From Cupriavidus taiwanensis LMG 19424 (GTDB taxonomy: Bacteria > Pseudomonadota > Gammaproteobacteria > Burkholderiales > Burkholderiaceae), in NCBI RefSeq assembly GCF_000069785.1, contig NC_010528.1, positions 1,922,001 through 1,986,000 of the forward strand: DNA of 64,000 nucleotides, in the 5' to 3' direction. The position numbers and the translations under genes are program-made. This document shows, one piece after another, positions 43,398 to 54,749 of the stretch; the first letter of the stretch is position 1, and every line of letters begins with the position of its first letter. The notes under the pieces were generated by a model. That model searched no databases and had not been told where the DNA came from. It saw only the letters and a program-made list of their open reading frames with translations.

Positions 43398-44822
43398 TTA
43401 CATGTTGAGTTGGCGCTTGTCGACGGCCAGCGCGGCTTCGCGCATGACTTCCGACATCGACGGGTGCGGATGGCAAACGCGGCCGATATCCTCGCTGGCG
43501 GCCTTGAATTCCATCGCCACCACGGCTTCGGCGATCAGGTCCGAGGCGTTGGCGGCAACGATGTGCACGCCGAGGATCTCGTCGGTCTTGGCGTCCGCCA
43601 GCATCTTGACGAAGCCGTCGGCGTGGCCCATGCCCAGCGCACGGCCGTTGGCCATGAACGGGAACTGGCCGGCCTTGTACTCGCGGCCTTCGGCCTTGAG
43701 CTGGGCTTCGGTCTTGCCGACCCATGCGATTTCCGGGAAGGTGTAGATCACCCACGGAATGCAGTTGTAGTCGATATGCGGCTTCTGGCCGGCGATGCGC
43801 TCGGCCACGGCCACGCCCTCGTCCTCGGCCTTGTGCGCCAGCATCGGGCCGCGCACCACGTCGCCGATGGCCCACAGGCCCGGCACTTTAGTGGCGCAAT
43901 GGTCGTCGACCTCGATAAAGCCGCGCTGGTCGACCGCCAGGCCGACGGCGTCCAGGCCCAGGTTGTCGGTATTCGGCACGCGGCCGACCGACACGATCAG
44001 GCGATCGACTTCCAGGGTCTGGGCCTTGCCATCCTTGTCGGTGTACTTGACGGTCACGCCGTTCTTGGCGGTCGTCACTTCGTCGACCTTCACGCCGAGG
44101 CTAAACTTGAGGCCCTGCTTGGTCAGCTGCTTCTGCGCTTCCTTGGCCACGCCTTCGTCGGCGGCACCCAGGAAGGCGGGCAGCGCTTCCAGCACGGTCA
44201 CGTCGGCACCCAGGCGGCGCCACACCGAGCCCAGCTCCAGGCCGATCACGCCGGCGCCGATCACGCCCAGCTTCTTCGGCACTGCGGGGAACTTGAGCGC
44301 GCCCTCGTTATCGCTGACCAGGTCGTTGTCGACCTTGATGCCGGGCAGATGGCGGGCCTTGGAGCCGGTGGCGATGATGACCTGCTTGGCGGTTACCACT
44401 TCACCGGCGATCTCGACCTGGAAGCCCTCGGCGGTCTTGCCGACAAACTTGCCGTAGCCCTTGAGCAGCGTCACCTTGTTCTTGCGGAACAGGAACTCGA
44501 TGCCCTTGGTCATCTTGCCGACGATATCGTCCTTGCGCTTGAGCATCTTGGCCACGTCGACCTTGACGTCGCCCACGGTGATGCCGTGGTCGCCCAGGTG
44601 GTGCTGGGCGTTCTCGAACTCTTCCGAGGAAGCCAGCAGCGCCTTGGAGGGAATGCAGCCCACGTTCAGGCAGGTGCCGCCCAGGCGGGCCTCGCCCTTG
44701 GGATCGTCATACGGATTGCCTTCGCAGCAGGCCACGTTCAGGCCCAGCTGGCCGGCACGGATGGCGGCGATGTAGCCGCCGGGGCCGGCGCCGATCACCA
44801 GCACGTCGAATTGTTTGCTCAT
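43398..44822 (-). CDS. lpdA: Dihydrolipoyl dehydrogenase (E3 of 2-oxoglutarate dehydrogenase)
   Basis: FAD enzyme that reoxidises the lipoyl groups of OdhB with NAD+. 474 residues. The FAD loop is [12 protein letters not shown], the redox disulphide [13 protein letters not shown] with Cys51/Cys56, the NAD loop [16 protein letters not shown], and [14 protein letters not shown] is the C-terminal catalytic His-Glu region. It is the third gene of the operon, after sucB. Confidence 0.96.
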   Translation of the reverse strand: MSKQFDVLVIGAGPGGYIAAIRAGQLGLNVACCEGNPYDDPKGEARLGGTCLNVGCIPSKALLASSEEFENAQHHLGDHGITVGDVKVDVAKMLKRKDDIVGKMTKGIEFLFRKNKVTLLKGYGKFVGKTAEGFQVEIAGEVVTAKQVIIATGSKARHLPGIKVDNDLVSDNEGALKFPAVPKKLGVIGAGVIGLELGSVWRRLGADVTVLEALPAFLGAADEGVAKEAQKQLTKQGLKFSLGVKVDEVTTAKNGVTVKYTDKDGKAQTLEVDRLIVSVGRVPNTDNLGLDAVGLAVDQRGFIEVDDHCATKVPGLWAIGDVVRGPMLAHKAEDEGVAVAERIAGQKPHIDYNCIPWVIYTFPEIAWVGKTEAQLKAEGREYKAGQFPFMANGRALGMGHADGFVKMLADAKTDEILGVHIVAANASDLIAEAVVAMEFKAASEDIGRVCHPHPSMSEVMREAALAVDKRQLNM

Positions 44823-44888
44823 GGAAATTCCTTGTTGGGCGCCGGCTGCAACTTGTGCCGGCGCACCGTGATCACGGGAGCGCGCTCC

Positions 44889-44912
44889 CCGCGCACGCCT
44901 GTGCGTGCGCGG
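44889..44912 (-). other. GC-rich hairpin between sucB and lpdA
   Basis: CCGCGCACGC (44889-44898) pairs with GCGTGCGCGG (44903-44912) around CTGT. No T run, so not a terminator. A matching structure lies between sucA and sucB (46222-46252). Confidence 0.7.
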
Positions 44913-44924
44913 AGGGACCGGCTG

Positions 44925-46175
44925 TTACAGGTCCAGCAGCAGGCGCGCCGGATCTTCCAGTGCGTCCTTCATGGCGACCAGGCCCAGCACGGCTTCGCGG
45001 CCGTCGATGATGCGGTGGTCGTAGGACATGGCCAGGTAGTTCATCGGACGGATCACGATCTGGCCGTCTTCCACCACCGGGCGGTCCTTGGTGGCGTGCA
45101 CGCCCAGGATGGCCGATTGCGGCGGGTTGATGATCGGGGTCGACAGCATCGAGCCGAACACGCCGCCGTTGGAGATCGAGAAGGTACCGCCGCTCAGCTC
45201 TTCCAGCGACAGCTTGCCGTCACGGGCCTTGACGCCGAACTCGGCGATCTTCTTCTCGATGTCGGCCAGGCTCATCTGGTCGGCGTTGCGCAGGATCGGC
45301 ACCACCAGGCCGCGCGGCGAACCGACAGCGATACCGATGTCGAAGTAGCCGTGGTAGACGATGTCGTTGCCGTCGATCGAGGCGTTGATCAGCGGGAACT
45401 TCTTCAGCGCATGCACCGCGGCCTTGACGAAGAACGACATGAAGCCCAGCTTCACGCCGTGTTCCTTCTCGAAGCGGTCCTTGTACTTGTTGCGCAGGTC
45501 CATCACCGGCTTCATGTTCACTTCATTGAAGGTGGTGAGGATGGCGTTGGTGGCTTGCGACTGCAGCAGGCGCTCGGCGATACGGGCACGCAGGCGGCTC
45601 ATCGGCACGCGCTCTTCCGGGCGGTCGCCCAGGGCGGCGAAGTCGACCGGGGCCGAAACCTGCTGCAGGGCCGGCTTGGCGGCCGGGGCCGGAGCGGCCT
45701 TGGCGGCGGGGGCCGGCGCGGCGGCCGCGCCCAGCACGTCGCCCTTGGTGATGCGGCCGTCCTTGCCGGTACCGGCAACCTGGCCAGCCGACAGGCCGGC
45801 TTCGGCCATCAGCTTGGCGGCCGACGGCATCGCCACGGCGCCGGCGGCGGCCGGCGCGGCAGCAGCGGCCGGGGCCGGTGCAGCTGCGGCCGGAGCCGGA
45901 GCAGCGGCGGCGGGGGCGGCGGCGCCAGCGGTGGCTTCGGTGTCGATCTTGGCGATGACTTCATCGGCCACGACGGTGTCGCCGTCGTTCTTGACGATCT
46001 GCGACAGCACACCGGCCGACGGGGCCGGCACTTCCAGCACGACCTTATCGGTCTCGATTTCGATCAGGATCTCGTCCTGGGCAACGGCTTCGCCGGGCTT
46101 CTTCTTCCAGTTGAGCATGGTCGCTTCGGCGACCGATTCGGAGAGTTGCGGAACCTTGACGTCAACGATAGCCAT
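44925..46175 (-). CDS. sucB: Dihydrolipoyl succinyltransferase (E2)
   Basis: Core acyltransferase of the 2-oxoglutarate dehydrogenase complex, 416 residues: lipoyl domain (Lys44 in [11 protein letters not shown]), a long Ala/Pro linker (about 80-120), an E3-binding domain ([20 protein letters not shown]), another linker and the catalytic domain ending with [13 protein letters not shown] (catalytic His/Asp). Forms the operon with sucA and lpdA. The linkers are Ala/Pro-rich, as usual. Confidence 0.97.
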   Translation of the reverse strand: MAIVDVKVPQLSESVAEATMLNWKKKPGEAVAQDEILIEIETDKVVLEVPAPSAGVLSQIVKNDGDTVVADEVIAKIDTEATAGAAAPAAAAPAPAAAAPAPAAAAAPAAAGAVAMPSAAKLMAEAGLSAGQVAGTGKDGRITKGDVLGAAAAPAPAAKAAPAPAAKPALQQVSAPVDFAALGDRPEERVPMSRLRARIAERLLQSQATNAILTTFNEVNMKPVMDLRNKYKDRFEKEHGVKLGFMSFFVKAAVHALKKFPLINASIDGNDIVYHGYFDIGIAVGSPRGLVVPILRNADQMSLADIEKKIAEFGVKARDGKLSLEELSGGTFSISNGGVFGSMLSTPIINPPQSAILGVHATKDRPVVEDGQIVIRPMNYLAMSYDHRIIDGREAVLGLVAMKDALEDPARLLLDL

Positions 46176-46221
46176 GGTGGTGAATTCCTCGTGTTATGCG
46201 TGTTGTCTTGATGCAGGCGAT

Positions 46222-46252
46222 GCCACGGCGCGCCTGCGCGCGCCGCCGTGGC
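46222..46252 (-). other. GC-rich hairpin between sucA and sucB
   Basis: GCCACGGCG (46222-46230) pairs with CGCCGTGGC (46244-46252), and the loop holds further GCGC repeats that can extend the stem. No T run. Second of two intercistronic hairpins in this operon. Confidence 0.7.
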
Positions 46253-46262
46253 TGCCGACTGA

Positions 46263-49115
46263 TTACTTGGTCAGAACAAAGCCCTTGAGCTTGGCGAAGG
46301 CCGCGTCCAGCAGCGCCTTCTGTTGCTCGTTGTGCTTTGCGTAGTAGCCCACCGCCGGCGAAGCCGAAGCGGGGCGACCGGCATAACCGAGCTTCTGGCC
46401 GTCCGTCATGTTTTCCATGATGTAGTGCTGGACGAAGAACCAGGCGCCCTGGTTCTGCGGCTCGTCCTGGCACCACAGGATTTCGTTGGCGTTCGGGTAC
46501 TTCTTCAGTTCCGCGGCCAGCGCCTTGTGCGGGAACGGGTACAGCTGTTCCAGGCGGATGATGGCGGTGTCGTTGGCTTCGCGTTCCTTGCGCGTGTTGA
46601 CCAGGTCGTAGTAGACCTTGCCCGAGCACATGATGACGCGCTTGACCTTGCCGGCGTTCAGTTCTTCGTGGTCGCCGATGACGGTCTCGAAGTGGCCCTT
46701 GGCCAGGTCGGACAGCGGCGACACCGCATCCTTGTTACGCAGCAGCGACTTCGGCGTCATGATCACCAGCGGCTTGCGGAACAGGCGGATCATCTGGCGG
46801 CGCAGCAGGTGGAAGATCTGGGCCGGCGTGGTCGGCTGGCAGACCTGCATATTGTGGTCCGCGCACAGCTGCAGGAAGCGCTCGATACGGGCCGAGCTGT
46901 GTTCCGGGCCCTGGCCTTCGTAGCCGTGCGGCAGCATCAGCGTCAGGCCCGAGGCACGGCCCCACTTCACTTCGCCCGACGAGATGAACTGGTCGATCAC
47001 CACCTGGGCGCCGTTGACGAAGTCGCCGAACTGGGCTTCCCAGATCACCAGCGCATTCGGTTCGGCGGTCGAGTAGCCGTATTCGAAGCCGAGCACGGCT
47101 TCTTCGGACAGCACCGAGTCGATCACCGTGAACGGTGCCTGGTTTTCCGAGACGTTCTGCAGCGGCACATAGCTGCCGGCATCCCAGCGCTCGCGGTTCT
47201 GGTCGTGCAGCACGGCGTGGCGGTGGGTGAAGGTGCCGCGGCCGGCGTCCTGGCCGGTGATGCGCACCGGATAGCCCGATGCCACCAGCGAGGCGAAGGC
47301 CAGGTGCTCACCCATGCCCCAGTCCAGCGGCTGGTCGCCGCGGCCCATGTTGGCGCGGTCCTTGACCACCTTCTCGACCAGCGGGTGCAGCTTCAGGTGT
47401 TCCGGGATGGCGGTGATGCGTTCGGCCAGGCGCTTGAGCTCGGTCACCGGCACGGCGGTGTCGGCGGCGTCGGTCCACTTGCGGTTCAGGAACGGCATCC
47501 AGTCCACGGCGAACTTGTTCTTGAAGTTCGACAGGACGGGATCGGCGGTGTGCTTGCCGGCGTCCATCGCGGCGCGGTATTCCTTGACCTTCTCGTCGCC
47601 GAAATCGGCCGGGACCAGGTTCTGCGCGGCCAGCTTGTCGGCGTACAGCTTGCGCGTGCCGGGGTGCTGGGCGATCTTCTTGTACATCAGCGGCTGCGTG
47701 ACCGCGGGCGTGTCCTGCTCGTTGTGACCCAGCTTGCGGAAGCAGATGATGTCGACCACGACATCCTTCTTGAACTCCATGCGGAAGTCCACCGCCAGCT
47801 GCATGGCGTACACCACGGCTTCGGGATCGTCGCCGTTCACGTGCAGCACCGGGGCCTCGATCATCTTGACCACGTCCGTGCAGTACAGCGTCGAACGGGC
47901 GTCGCGCGGGTCGGAGGTGGTGAAGCCGATCTGGTTGTTGATGACGATGTGCATCGTGCCGCCCGTGCCGTAGCCGCGGGTCTGCGCGAGGTTCAGCGTC
48001 TCCATGACCACGCCCTGGCCGGCAAAGGCGGCATCGCCGTGCACTTGCACCGGCAGCACTTCCATGTTGCCGACGGCGCCGCGGCGTTCCTGGCGGGCCT
48101 TGGCCGAGCCCTCGACCACCGGGTTGACGATTTCCAGGTGCGACGGGTTGAATGCCAGCGACAGGTGGATCGGGCCGCCCTCGGTCGAGACGTCGCTCGA
48201 GAAGCCCTTGTGGTACTTGACGTCACCGGCCGGCAGGTCGTCGACGTGCTTGCCTTCGAACTCGGCGAACAGGTCGGCGGGCATCTTGCCCAGGGTGTTG
48301 ACCAGCACGTTCAGGCGGCCGCGGTGGGCCATGCCGATGACGATTTCCTGCACGCCCTTGCTGCCGGCGTGCTGGATCAGCTCGTCCATGGCTGCGATAA
48401 AGCTCTCGCCGCCTTCCAGCGAGAAGCGCTTCTGGCCGACATACTTGGTGTGCAGGAAGCGCTCGAGGCCTTCGGCCGCGGTCAGGCGGTCAAGGATGTG
48501 CTTCTTCTTTTCCAGCGTGAACACCGGCTTGGAACGCGTGGTTTCCAGGCGCTCCTGCCACCAGCGCTTCTGCGCCTGGTCGCTCACGTACATGAATTCG
48601 AAGCCGATGGTGCCGCAGTACGTTTCGCGCAGGTTGTTGAGCAGCTCGCGCAGGCTCATCGACTCCTTGCCGAAGTAGGTATTGCTGGCGTTGAAGACGA
48701 TATCGAGATCGGCTTCGGAAAAACCGTAGAAGGCGGGGTCCAGATCCGGCAGGGGCGGACGCTCCTGGCGCTTGAGCGGGTCCAGGTCGGCCCAGTGCGA
48801 ACCGATGTTGCGGTAGGCGGCGATCAGCTGCGTGGCAGCGACGCGCTTGCGGCCCATGTCGGAATCGGCCGATGCAACGATGGTGCGGATGGGACCTTGC
48901 TTGGCGCGCTCGGCGAACGAGGCAACGATGGGAGCGTGGGGGATATCCCGGCCGTTCGAGCCGTCGACGGCGGGAACGTTCTGCATGGCGTCGAAGTACG
49001 CGCGCCAATTATCGGGAACCGAGGCGGGGTTCTGGAGGTAGGCTTCGTACAGTTCTTCGACATAGGGGGCGTTGCCGCCGAAGAGGTACGAATTGCTCTG
49101 GTACTGCTGCATCAT
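46263..49115 (-). CDS. sucA: 2-oxoglutarate dehydrogenase E1
   Basis: Thiamine-diphosphate enzyme that decarboxylates 2-oxoglutarate, 950 residues, the normal size. N-terminal MQQYQSNSYLFGGNAPYVEE, the conserved IGMAHRGRLNVLVN, the ThDP motif region GDAAFAGQGVVMETLNLAQT, and the C-terminal LMLPHGYEGQGPEHSSARIE are all present. First gene of the odh operon; a 329-bp leader region lies upstream. Confidence 0.97.
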   Translation of the reverse strand: MMQQYQSNSYLFGGNAPYVEELYEAYLQNPASVPDNWRAYFDAMQNVPAVDGSNGRDIPHAPIVASFAERAKQGPIRTIVASADSDMGRKRVAATQLIAAYRNIGSHWADLDPLKRQERPPLPDLDPAFYGFSEADLDIVFNASNTYFGKESMSLRELLNNLRETYCGTIGFEFMYVSDQAQKRWWQERLETTRSKPVFTLEKKKHILDRLTAAEGLERFLHTKYVGQKRFSLEGGESFIAAMDELIQHAGSKGVQEIVIGMAHRGRLNVLVNTLGKMPADLFAEFEGKHVDDLPAGDVKYHKGFSSDVSTEGGPIHLSLAFNPSHLEIVNPVVEGSAKARQERRGAVGNMEVLPVQVHGDAAFAGQGVVMETLNLAQTRGYGTGGTMHIVINNQIGFTTSDPRDARSTLYCTDVVKMIEAPVLHVNGDDPEAVVYAMQLAVDFRMEFKKDVVVDIICFRKLGHNEQDTPAVTQPLMYKKIAQHPGTRKLYADKLAAQNLVPADFGDEKVKEYRAAMDAGKHTADPVLSNFKNKFAVDWMPFLNRKWTDAADTAVPVTELKRLAERITAIPEHLKLHPLVEKVVKDRANMGRGDQPLDWGMGEHLAFASLVASGYPVRITGQDAGRGTFTHRHAVLHDQNRERWDAGSYVPLQNVSENQAPFTVIDSVLSEEAVLGFEYGYSTAEPNALVIWEAQFGDFVNGAQVVIDQFISSGEVKWGRASGLTLMLPHGYEGQGPEHSSARIERFLQLCADHNMQVCQPTTPAQIFHLLRRQMIRLFRKPLVIMTPKSLLRNKDAVSPLSDLAKGHFETVIGDHEELNAGKVKRVIMCSGKVYYDLVNTRKEREANDTAIIRLEQLYPFPHKALAAELKKYPNANEILWCQDEPQNQGAWFFVQHYIMENMTDGQKLGYAGRPASASPAVGYYAKHNEQQKALLDAAFAKLKGFVLTK

Positions 49116-49444
49116 GGGACGCTCACTTTTCTCCGGGTCTGCCGGAGTTCAGCGGGTTATTCAACCTTCCGCGACACGGCTTGACCGGTTAGCGGATCGC
49201 AAACAACTCTTGGGAGCCCAGCGCTGGCGCTTACGCAAACGGCACCACCAGGGTGCCGCGTGTAATGGCCGCCTCACCAGACCCGAAAGGGCAAGTTGTG
49301 CGGGGAAGGACCTTAAGTCTTCACGGCGGTAAGGATAGCACGGATTGCGCTTGATCAATGTGGACTTTTCGCGATACGAAACACACCGGCGCGACAATTC
49401 CCGGCGCATTCGGCGAATCCGCAACATTCGCACAACAATCGGCA
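49116..49444. other. Intergenic region upstream of sucA, past ugpQ
   Basis: Contains the 7-bp hairpin CGGCACC-ACCAG-GGTGCCG (49240-49258) and the palindrome CCAGCGCTGG (49218-49227), both in what would be the sucA leader. A weak promoter candidate on the minus strand (TTGATC near 49352-49357, TATCCT about 15 bp on) has short spacing. No gene or riboswitch recognised. Confidence 0.4.
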
Positions 49445-50191
49445 TCACGGAGCAATCTGGTCGACCGCGTCCGTAATCACCCCGTCCAGGCCCCAGGCCA
49501 GCAACTGCGCCGCCCGCGCCGGATCGTTGACGGTGTAGGCCAGCACGCGCAGGCCAGCCGCATGTGCGCTGGCAATCACGCCGGCATCCAGCTCGCAATG
49601 GTTGGCATCGAGCGCGACGCAACCGAGCTGGCGCACCCTTTCCAGCCAGTCCGCGGGCAGCTTGTCGAGCAGCAGCGCGCGCGGCAGGCCAGGGGCGACG
49701 CGCGCGGCGGCGGCCAGCGCCTCTTCTGAAAACGAGGACAGCAGCGGCGGCACCCCGGCGCCGGCCCACAGGGACTGGGCGTCGAGGGCCACCGCGGCGC
49801 CGGTGCGCGCCTCGGTGCCGGGCACGGGCTTGATCTCGATATTGACGTGGAAGCCGTTGGCCCGGGTGTAGCGCGCGATCGCCGCCAGCGTCGGCACCGG
49901 CTCGCCGGCAAAGGCCGGGCTGTGCCAGCTGCCGGCGTCGAGCAGCGCCAGCTCGCCCAGCGTCAGGGCATCCACCCTGCCCTGGCCGCTGGTGGTGCGG
50001 TCCAGGGTGGCGTCGTGCATCAGCACCGGCTTGCCGTCAGCTGACAGCTTCACGTCGAACTCGAACATGCGGTAGCCAAAGCCGGCGCCGTGGCGGAACG
50101 CGGCCAGCGTGTTCTCCGGCGCCAGCTTGCCGGCGCCGCGGTGCGCGATATGGCTGGGGTAGCCCCAGGCGCTGTCAGGTGCCGTGCTCAT
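49445..50191 (-). CDS. ugpQ: Glycerophosphodiester phosphodiesterase
   Basis: Hydrolyses glycerophosphodiesters to glycerol-3-phosphate and an alcohol. 248 residues; HIAHRGAGKLAPENT carries the catalytic His and Glu, FEFDVKLSADGKPVLMHD the metal ligands, and NIEIKP another. No signal peptide, so cytoplasmic, like E. coli UgpQ. It begins 1 nt after the ugpC stop and supplies the enzyme for imported diesters. Confidence 0.95.
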   Translation of the reverse strand: MSTAPDSAWGYPSHIAHRGAGKLAPENTLAAFRHGAGFGYRMFEFDVKLSADGKPVLMHDATLDRTTSGQGRVDALTLGELALLDAGSWHSPAFAGEPVPTLAAIARYTRANGFHVNIEIKPVPGTEARTGAAVALDAQSLWAGAGVPPLLSSFSEEALAAAARVAPGLPRALLLDKLPADWLERVRQLGCVALDANHCELDAGVIASAHAAGLRVLAYTVNDPARAAQLLAWGLDGVITDAVDQIAP

Positions 50192-50192
50192 G

Positions 50193-51302
<1,110 letters not shown>

Positions 51303-51353
51303 TGCTGTTGTCCTGCGTGCGCGCGGGTGGCGCGCCACGCCTTGTTGTTCCGC

Positions 51354-52202
51354 TTATTTTTCGGTTTCGACCAGGCCCTTGACGAACCACTTCTGCATCA
51401 GCACCACCACCACCGCCGGCGGGATCATCGCCAGCATCACCGTGGCCATCACCAGGTTCCAGTCGGTGGCGGCATCGCCCGAGCGCGAGATCATCTGGGT
51501 CACGCCCACCACCACCGGCGTCATCGACTTCTGCGTGGTGATCAGCAGCGGCCACAGGTACTGGTTCCAGCCGTAGATAAACTGGATCACGAACAGCGCG
51601 GCGATGCTGGTGCGCGACAGCGGCAGCACCACGTCCCAGAAAAAGCGCAGCGGCCCGGCGCCGTCGATGCGCGCGGCCTCGGCCAGCTCATCGGGAATGG
51701 TCAGGAAGAACTGCCGGAACAGGAAGGTCGCCGTTGCCGACGCAATGATCGGAATGGTCAGCCCGAAATAGCTGTCGAGCAGCCCGAGATCCGACACCAC
51801 CTTGTAGGTCGGCAGGATCCGCACCTCGACCGGGAGCATCAGCGTGATGAAGATCAGCCAGAAGAAAGTCTTGCGCAGCGGGAACTTGAAATAGACGATG
51901 GCAAAGGCCGAGATGATCGAGATCGCGATCTTGCCCAGCGCGATGCCGAGCGCCATGATCAGGCTGTTCTTCATCATGGTCGAGACCGGCGATGCGGCCT
52001 CGCCCACGCCCTGGAACAGCACGGTGCGATAGTTCTCGATCAGGTGGCTGCCGGGGATCAGCGTCATCGGCGCGTCCAGCACTTCTTCGGCGGTCAGCGT
52101 CGACGCGACGAAGGTCAGGTACACGGGAAACACCACGATGACGATGCCGAGGATCAGCACCGCGTGGGTCAGGAAATCAAGGAAGGGACGTCGTTCTACC
52201 AT
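51354..52202 (-). CDS. ugpE: Glycerol-3-phosphate ABC permease UgpE
   Basis: Inner-membrane permease, 282 residues, six helices. The cytoplasmic coupling loop is [20 protein letters not shown], the EAA motif that contacts UgpC. It follows ugpA by 11 bp. Confidence 0.94.
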   Translation of the reverse strand: MVERRPFLDFLTHAVLILGIVIVVFPVYLTFVASTLTAEEVLDAPMTLIPGSHLIENYRTVLFQGVGEAASPVSTMMKNSLIMALGIALGKIAISIISAFAIVYFKFPLRKTFFWLIFITLMLPVEVRILPTYKVVSDLGLLDSYFGLTIPIIASATATFLFRQFFLTIPDELAEAARIDGAGPLRFFWDVVLPLSRTSIAALFVIQFIYGWNQYLWPLLITTQKSMTPVVVGVTQMISRSGDAATDWNLVMATVMLAMIPPAVVVVLMQKWFVKGLVETEK

Positions 52203-52213
52203 GGCTGCCTCCG

Positions 52214-53095
52214 TCAGTACTGGACCTTGCGTTCGACGTAGCGGAACTGCACCACGGTCAGCGCGATCACGATCACCATCAGCACCACCGATTGCGCGGC
52301 CGAGCCACCGATATCCATGCCGCGGAAGCCGTCATGGAAGACCTTGTAGACCAGCGTGTTGGTCGAATTGAAGGGGCCGCCGTGCGTGACCGCGTCGATG
52401 ATGGCGAAGGTGTCGAAGAACGCGTAGACGACGTTGATCACCATCAGGAAGAAAGTGGTAGGCGACAGCAGCGGGAAGATGATCGACCAGAAACGCCGCC
52501 ATGGACCGGCGCCGTCGATGGCGGCGGCCTCGATCAGCGAGCGCGGGATGCTCTGCAGCCCGGCCAGGAAAAACAGGAAGTTGTAGCTGATCTGCTTCCA
52601 GGCCGCGGCCAGCACCACCAGCAGCAGCGCCTGGTTGCCGTTGAGCAGGAAGTTCCATTCCACGCCCATCTTGCGCAGCGCGTACGAGACCACGCCCAGC
52701 GTCGGGTTGAACATGAACATCCACAGCACCCCCGCCACCGCCGGCGCCACCGCATACGGCCAGATCAGCAGGGTCTTGTAGCCCACCGCGCCACGGATCA
52801 CGCGATCCGCAAAATACGCCAGCGCCAGCGCGGTGGTCAGGCCCACCACGGTGACGCCGATGGCAAAGACCGCCGTGGTCTGGAACGACTCCACATACAG
52901 CGGGTCATTCCACAGCATGCGGAAGTTATCGAGGCCGACAAAATCCAGGTTGATGCCGAAGGCATCCTGCTGCAGCATCGACTGGTACAACGCCTGCCCC
53001 GCGGGCAGGAAGAAAAAGATCAGCGTGATCGCGATCTGCGGCAAAACTAGCAGATACGGCAGCCACGGCGAGCGGAAAACGACGCGTTTTTCCAT
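52214..53095 (-). CDS. ugpA: Glycerol-3-phosphate ABC permease UgpA
   Basis: Second permease subunit, 293 residues, six helices, starting [20 protein letters not shown]. The EAA loop is [20 protein letters not shown]. Forms the UgpAE heterodimer. A 144-bp gap separates it from ugpB, without a clear terminator. Confidence 0.94.
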   Translation of the reverse strand: MEKRVVFRSPWLPYLLVLPQIAITLIFFFLPAGQALYQSMLQQDAFGINLDFVGLDNFRMLWNDPLYVESFQTTAVFAIGVTVVGLTTALALAYFADRVIRGAVGYKTLLIWPYAVAPAVAGVLWMFMFNPTLGVVSYALRKMGVEWNFLLNGNQALLLVVLAAAWKQISYNFLFFLAGLQSIPRSLIEAAAIDGAGPWRRFWSIIFPLLSPTTFFLMVINVVYAFFDTFAIIDAVTHGGPFNSTNTLVYKVFHDGFRGMDIGGSAAQSVVLMVIVIALTVVQFRYVERKVQY

Positions 53096-53239
53096 AAACG
53101 GATTCCGGCGGACGCCGCGGGTCGCGGCATCGTTCTAGGTACGGCGTTGCGGCTGGCCCGATGCGGCCGGCCACAATGCAAGCGGGCGGAGGTTTCGCCG
53201 CCGCCCGCCCTTTCCCATCAGCTTGCTGTCAGCCCGCGC

Positions 53240-54556
53240 TTATTCGCGCGCGGTCTTCTGGAAGCGCTCCAGCAGATCGTTGCCACGGGCCACGGCCGAG
53301 TCCAGCGCTGCCTTGGGCTCCTTCTTGCCGGCCCAGACGGCTTCCAGTTCCTCGTCCACCACGGTGCGGATCTGCACCATGTTGCCCAGGCGCACGCCGC
53401 GCGACTTGTCGGTGGTCTTCACCACCATCTGCTGCACCGAGACGTCGGCACCCGGGTTCTTGTCGTAGAAGCCCGACTTCCTGGTCATCTCGTAAGCGGC
53501 CATCGTCACCGGCAGGTAGCCGGTGGCCTGGTGCCAGTCAGACTGGATCTCCGGGCGCGACAGGAAACTGAAGAACCTGGCCACGCCCTTGTACTCTTCC
53601 GGCTTCTTGCCGCCCATCACCCACAGCGAGGCGCCGCCGATGATGGTGTTCTGCGGGGCACCCTGCACGTCCGGGTAATACGGCAGTTGCGCCACCGCGA
53701 ACGCGAACTTGGCGTTCTTGCGGACATTGGCCAGCGTCGCCGACGAGCCGGTGAACATGGCGCACTCGCCGTTGTAGAACTTGGCCTGGGATTCGGCCTT
53801 GCGCCCGCCATAGCTGAAGTAGCCCTTCTTCACCATGTCCTGCAGGTTGGCGATGTGCTTGACGTGCAGCGGGCTGTTGAAGACCAGGCGCGTATCGGTG
53901 CCGCCGAAGCCGTTGTTCTTGGTGGCGTACAGCGTGTTGTGCCAGGCCGAGAAGCTTTCCAGGTGGACCCAGCCCTGCCAGTCGGTGGTATAGGCGCAGT
54001 TGGTGCCCGAGGCCTTCAGCTTGGCCGAGTACTGCATCACCTCCGGCCAGGTCTTGGGCGGCTTTTCCGGATCCAGGCCCGCCTTCTTGAAGGCGTCCTT
54101 GTTGTAGTAGAACACCGTGGTCGAGCTGTTGAACGGGAACGACAGCATCTCGCCCTTGGACGAGGTGTAGTAGCCGGCCACCGCCGGGATGTAGGCCTTC
54201 TGGTCGAACTTCTCGCCGGCGTCCTTCATCACGGTCGACACCGGCTTGATCGCGCCCTTGGCGCTCATCATGGTGGCGGTGCCGACCTCGAATACCTGCA
54301 GGATCGCCGGCGCGCCGCCGGCACGGAAGGCGGCGATGCCCGCCGCCAGGGTCTCGTCGTAATTGCCCTTGTTGACCGGCACCACCTTGTATTCGGACTG
54401 GCTGGCGTTGAACTTGTTGGCGATTTCGTTCACCTTGTCGTTCAGCGCGCCCTGCATGGCGTGCCACCATTGGATTTCAACGGCGGCGTGCGCGCTGCCG
54501 GCCCCGGTCAGGGCAGCCAGCGCGGCGAGTTTGAGCACGGTACGGGATACGGACAT
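53240..54556 (-). CDS. ugpB: Glycerol-3-phosphate-binding protein UgpB
   Basis: Periplasmic receptor for sn-glycerol-3-phosphate and glycerophosphodiesters, 438 residues. The signal peptide ends in TGAGSAHA, followed by [20 protein letters not shown], the hallmark start of mature Ugp[22 protein letters not shown] is the C-terminal signature. A good AGGAGGG ribosome-binding site precedes the ATG. First gene of the operon, behind a Pho-box-like repeat. Confidence 0.95.
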   Translation of the reverse strand: MSVSRTVLKLAALAALTGAGSAHAAVEIQWWHAMQGALNDKVNEIANKFNASQSEYKVVPVNKGNYDETLAAGIAAFRAGGAPAILQVFEVGTATMMSAKGAIKPVSTVMKDAGEKFDQKAYIPAVAGYYTSSKGEMLSFPFNSSTTVFYYNKDAFKKAGLDPEKPPKTWPEVMQYSAKLKASGTNCAYTTDWQGWVHLESFSAWHNTLYATKNNGFGGTDTRLVFNSPLHVKHIANLQDMVKKGYFSYGGRKAESQAKFYNGECAMFTGSSATLANVRKNAKFAFAVAQLPYYPDVQGAPQNTIIGGASLWVMGGKKPEEYKGVARFFSFLSRPEIQSDWHQATGYLPVTMAAYEMTRKSGFYDKNPGADVSVQQMVVKTTDKSRGVRLGNMVQIRTVVDEELEAVWAGKKEPKAALDSAVARGNDLLERFQKTARE

Positions 54557-54597
54557 CGAGAGCCCTCCTTGGCCTGTCTGTTGCAGTCAGTCGAAAT

Positions 54598-54625
54598 CCG
54601 ACAGCATGTGATTTTTTTGTGACAG
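54598..54625 (-). promoter_or_regulatory. Pho-box-like repeats upstream of ugpB
   Basis: On the minus strand CTGTCAC (54625-54619), AAATCAC (54614-54608) and CTGTCGG (54604-54598) repeat at 11- and 10-bp steps, close to the PhoB consensus CTGTCAT with its 11-bp repeat. They lie 42-70 bp before the ugpB ATG. In E. coli the ugp operon is PhoB-activated under phosphate starvation, so the same is likely here. Confidence 0.65.
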
Positions 54626-54686
54626 CGGCATGTTACGCCGGTCGCACCTGCGCAAGCAAATCAGCAGATTCACCAGTATGGCCGGC

Positions 54687-54705
54687 GCACTGCTTTTTGC
54701 AGTGC
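54687..54705. other. Perfect inverted repeat GCACTGC-TTTTT-GCAGTGC
   Basis: Seven-bp arms around five T residues, lying between the divergent ugpB and HAD-phosphatase genes. It could be an operator or a short hairpin; no known binding consensus matched. Confidence 0.5.
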
Positions 54706-54749
54706 AATAAACGAACTTGGCCGCAGATCCACGGTTACAATGGCCCGCC

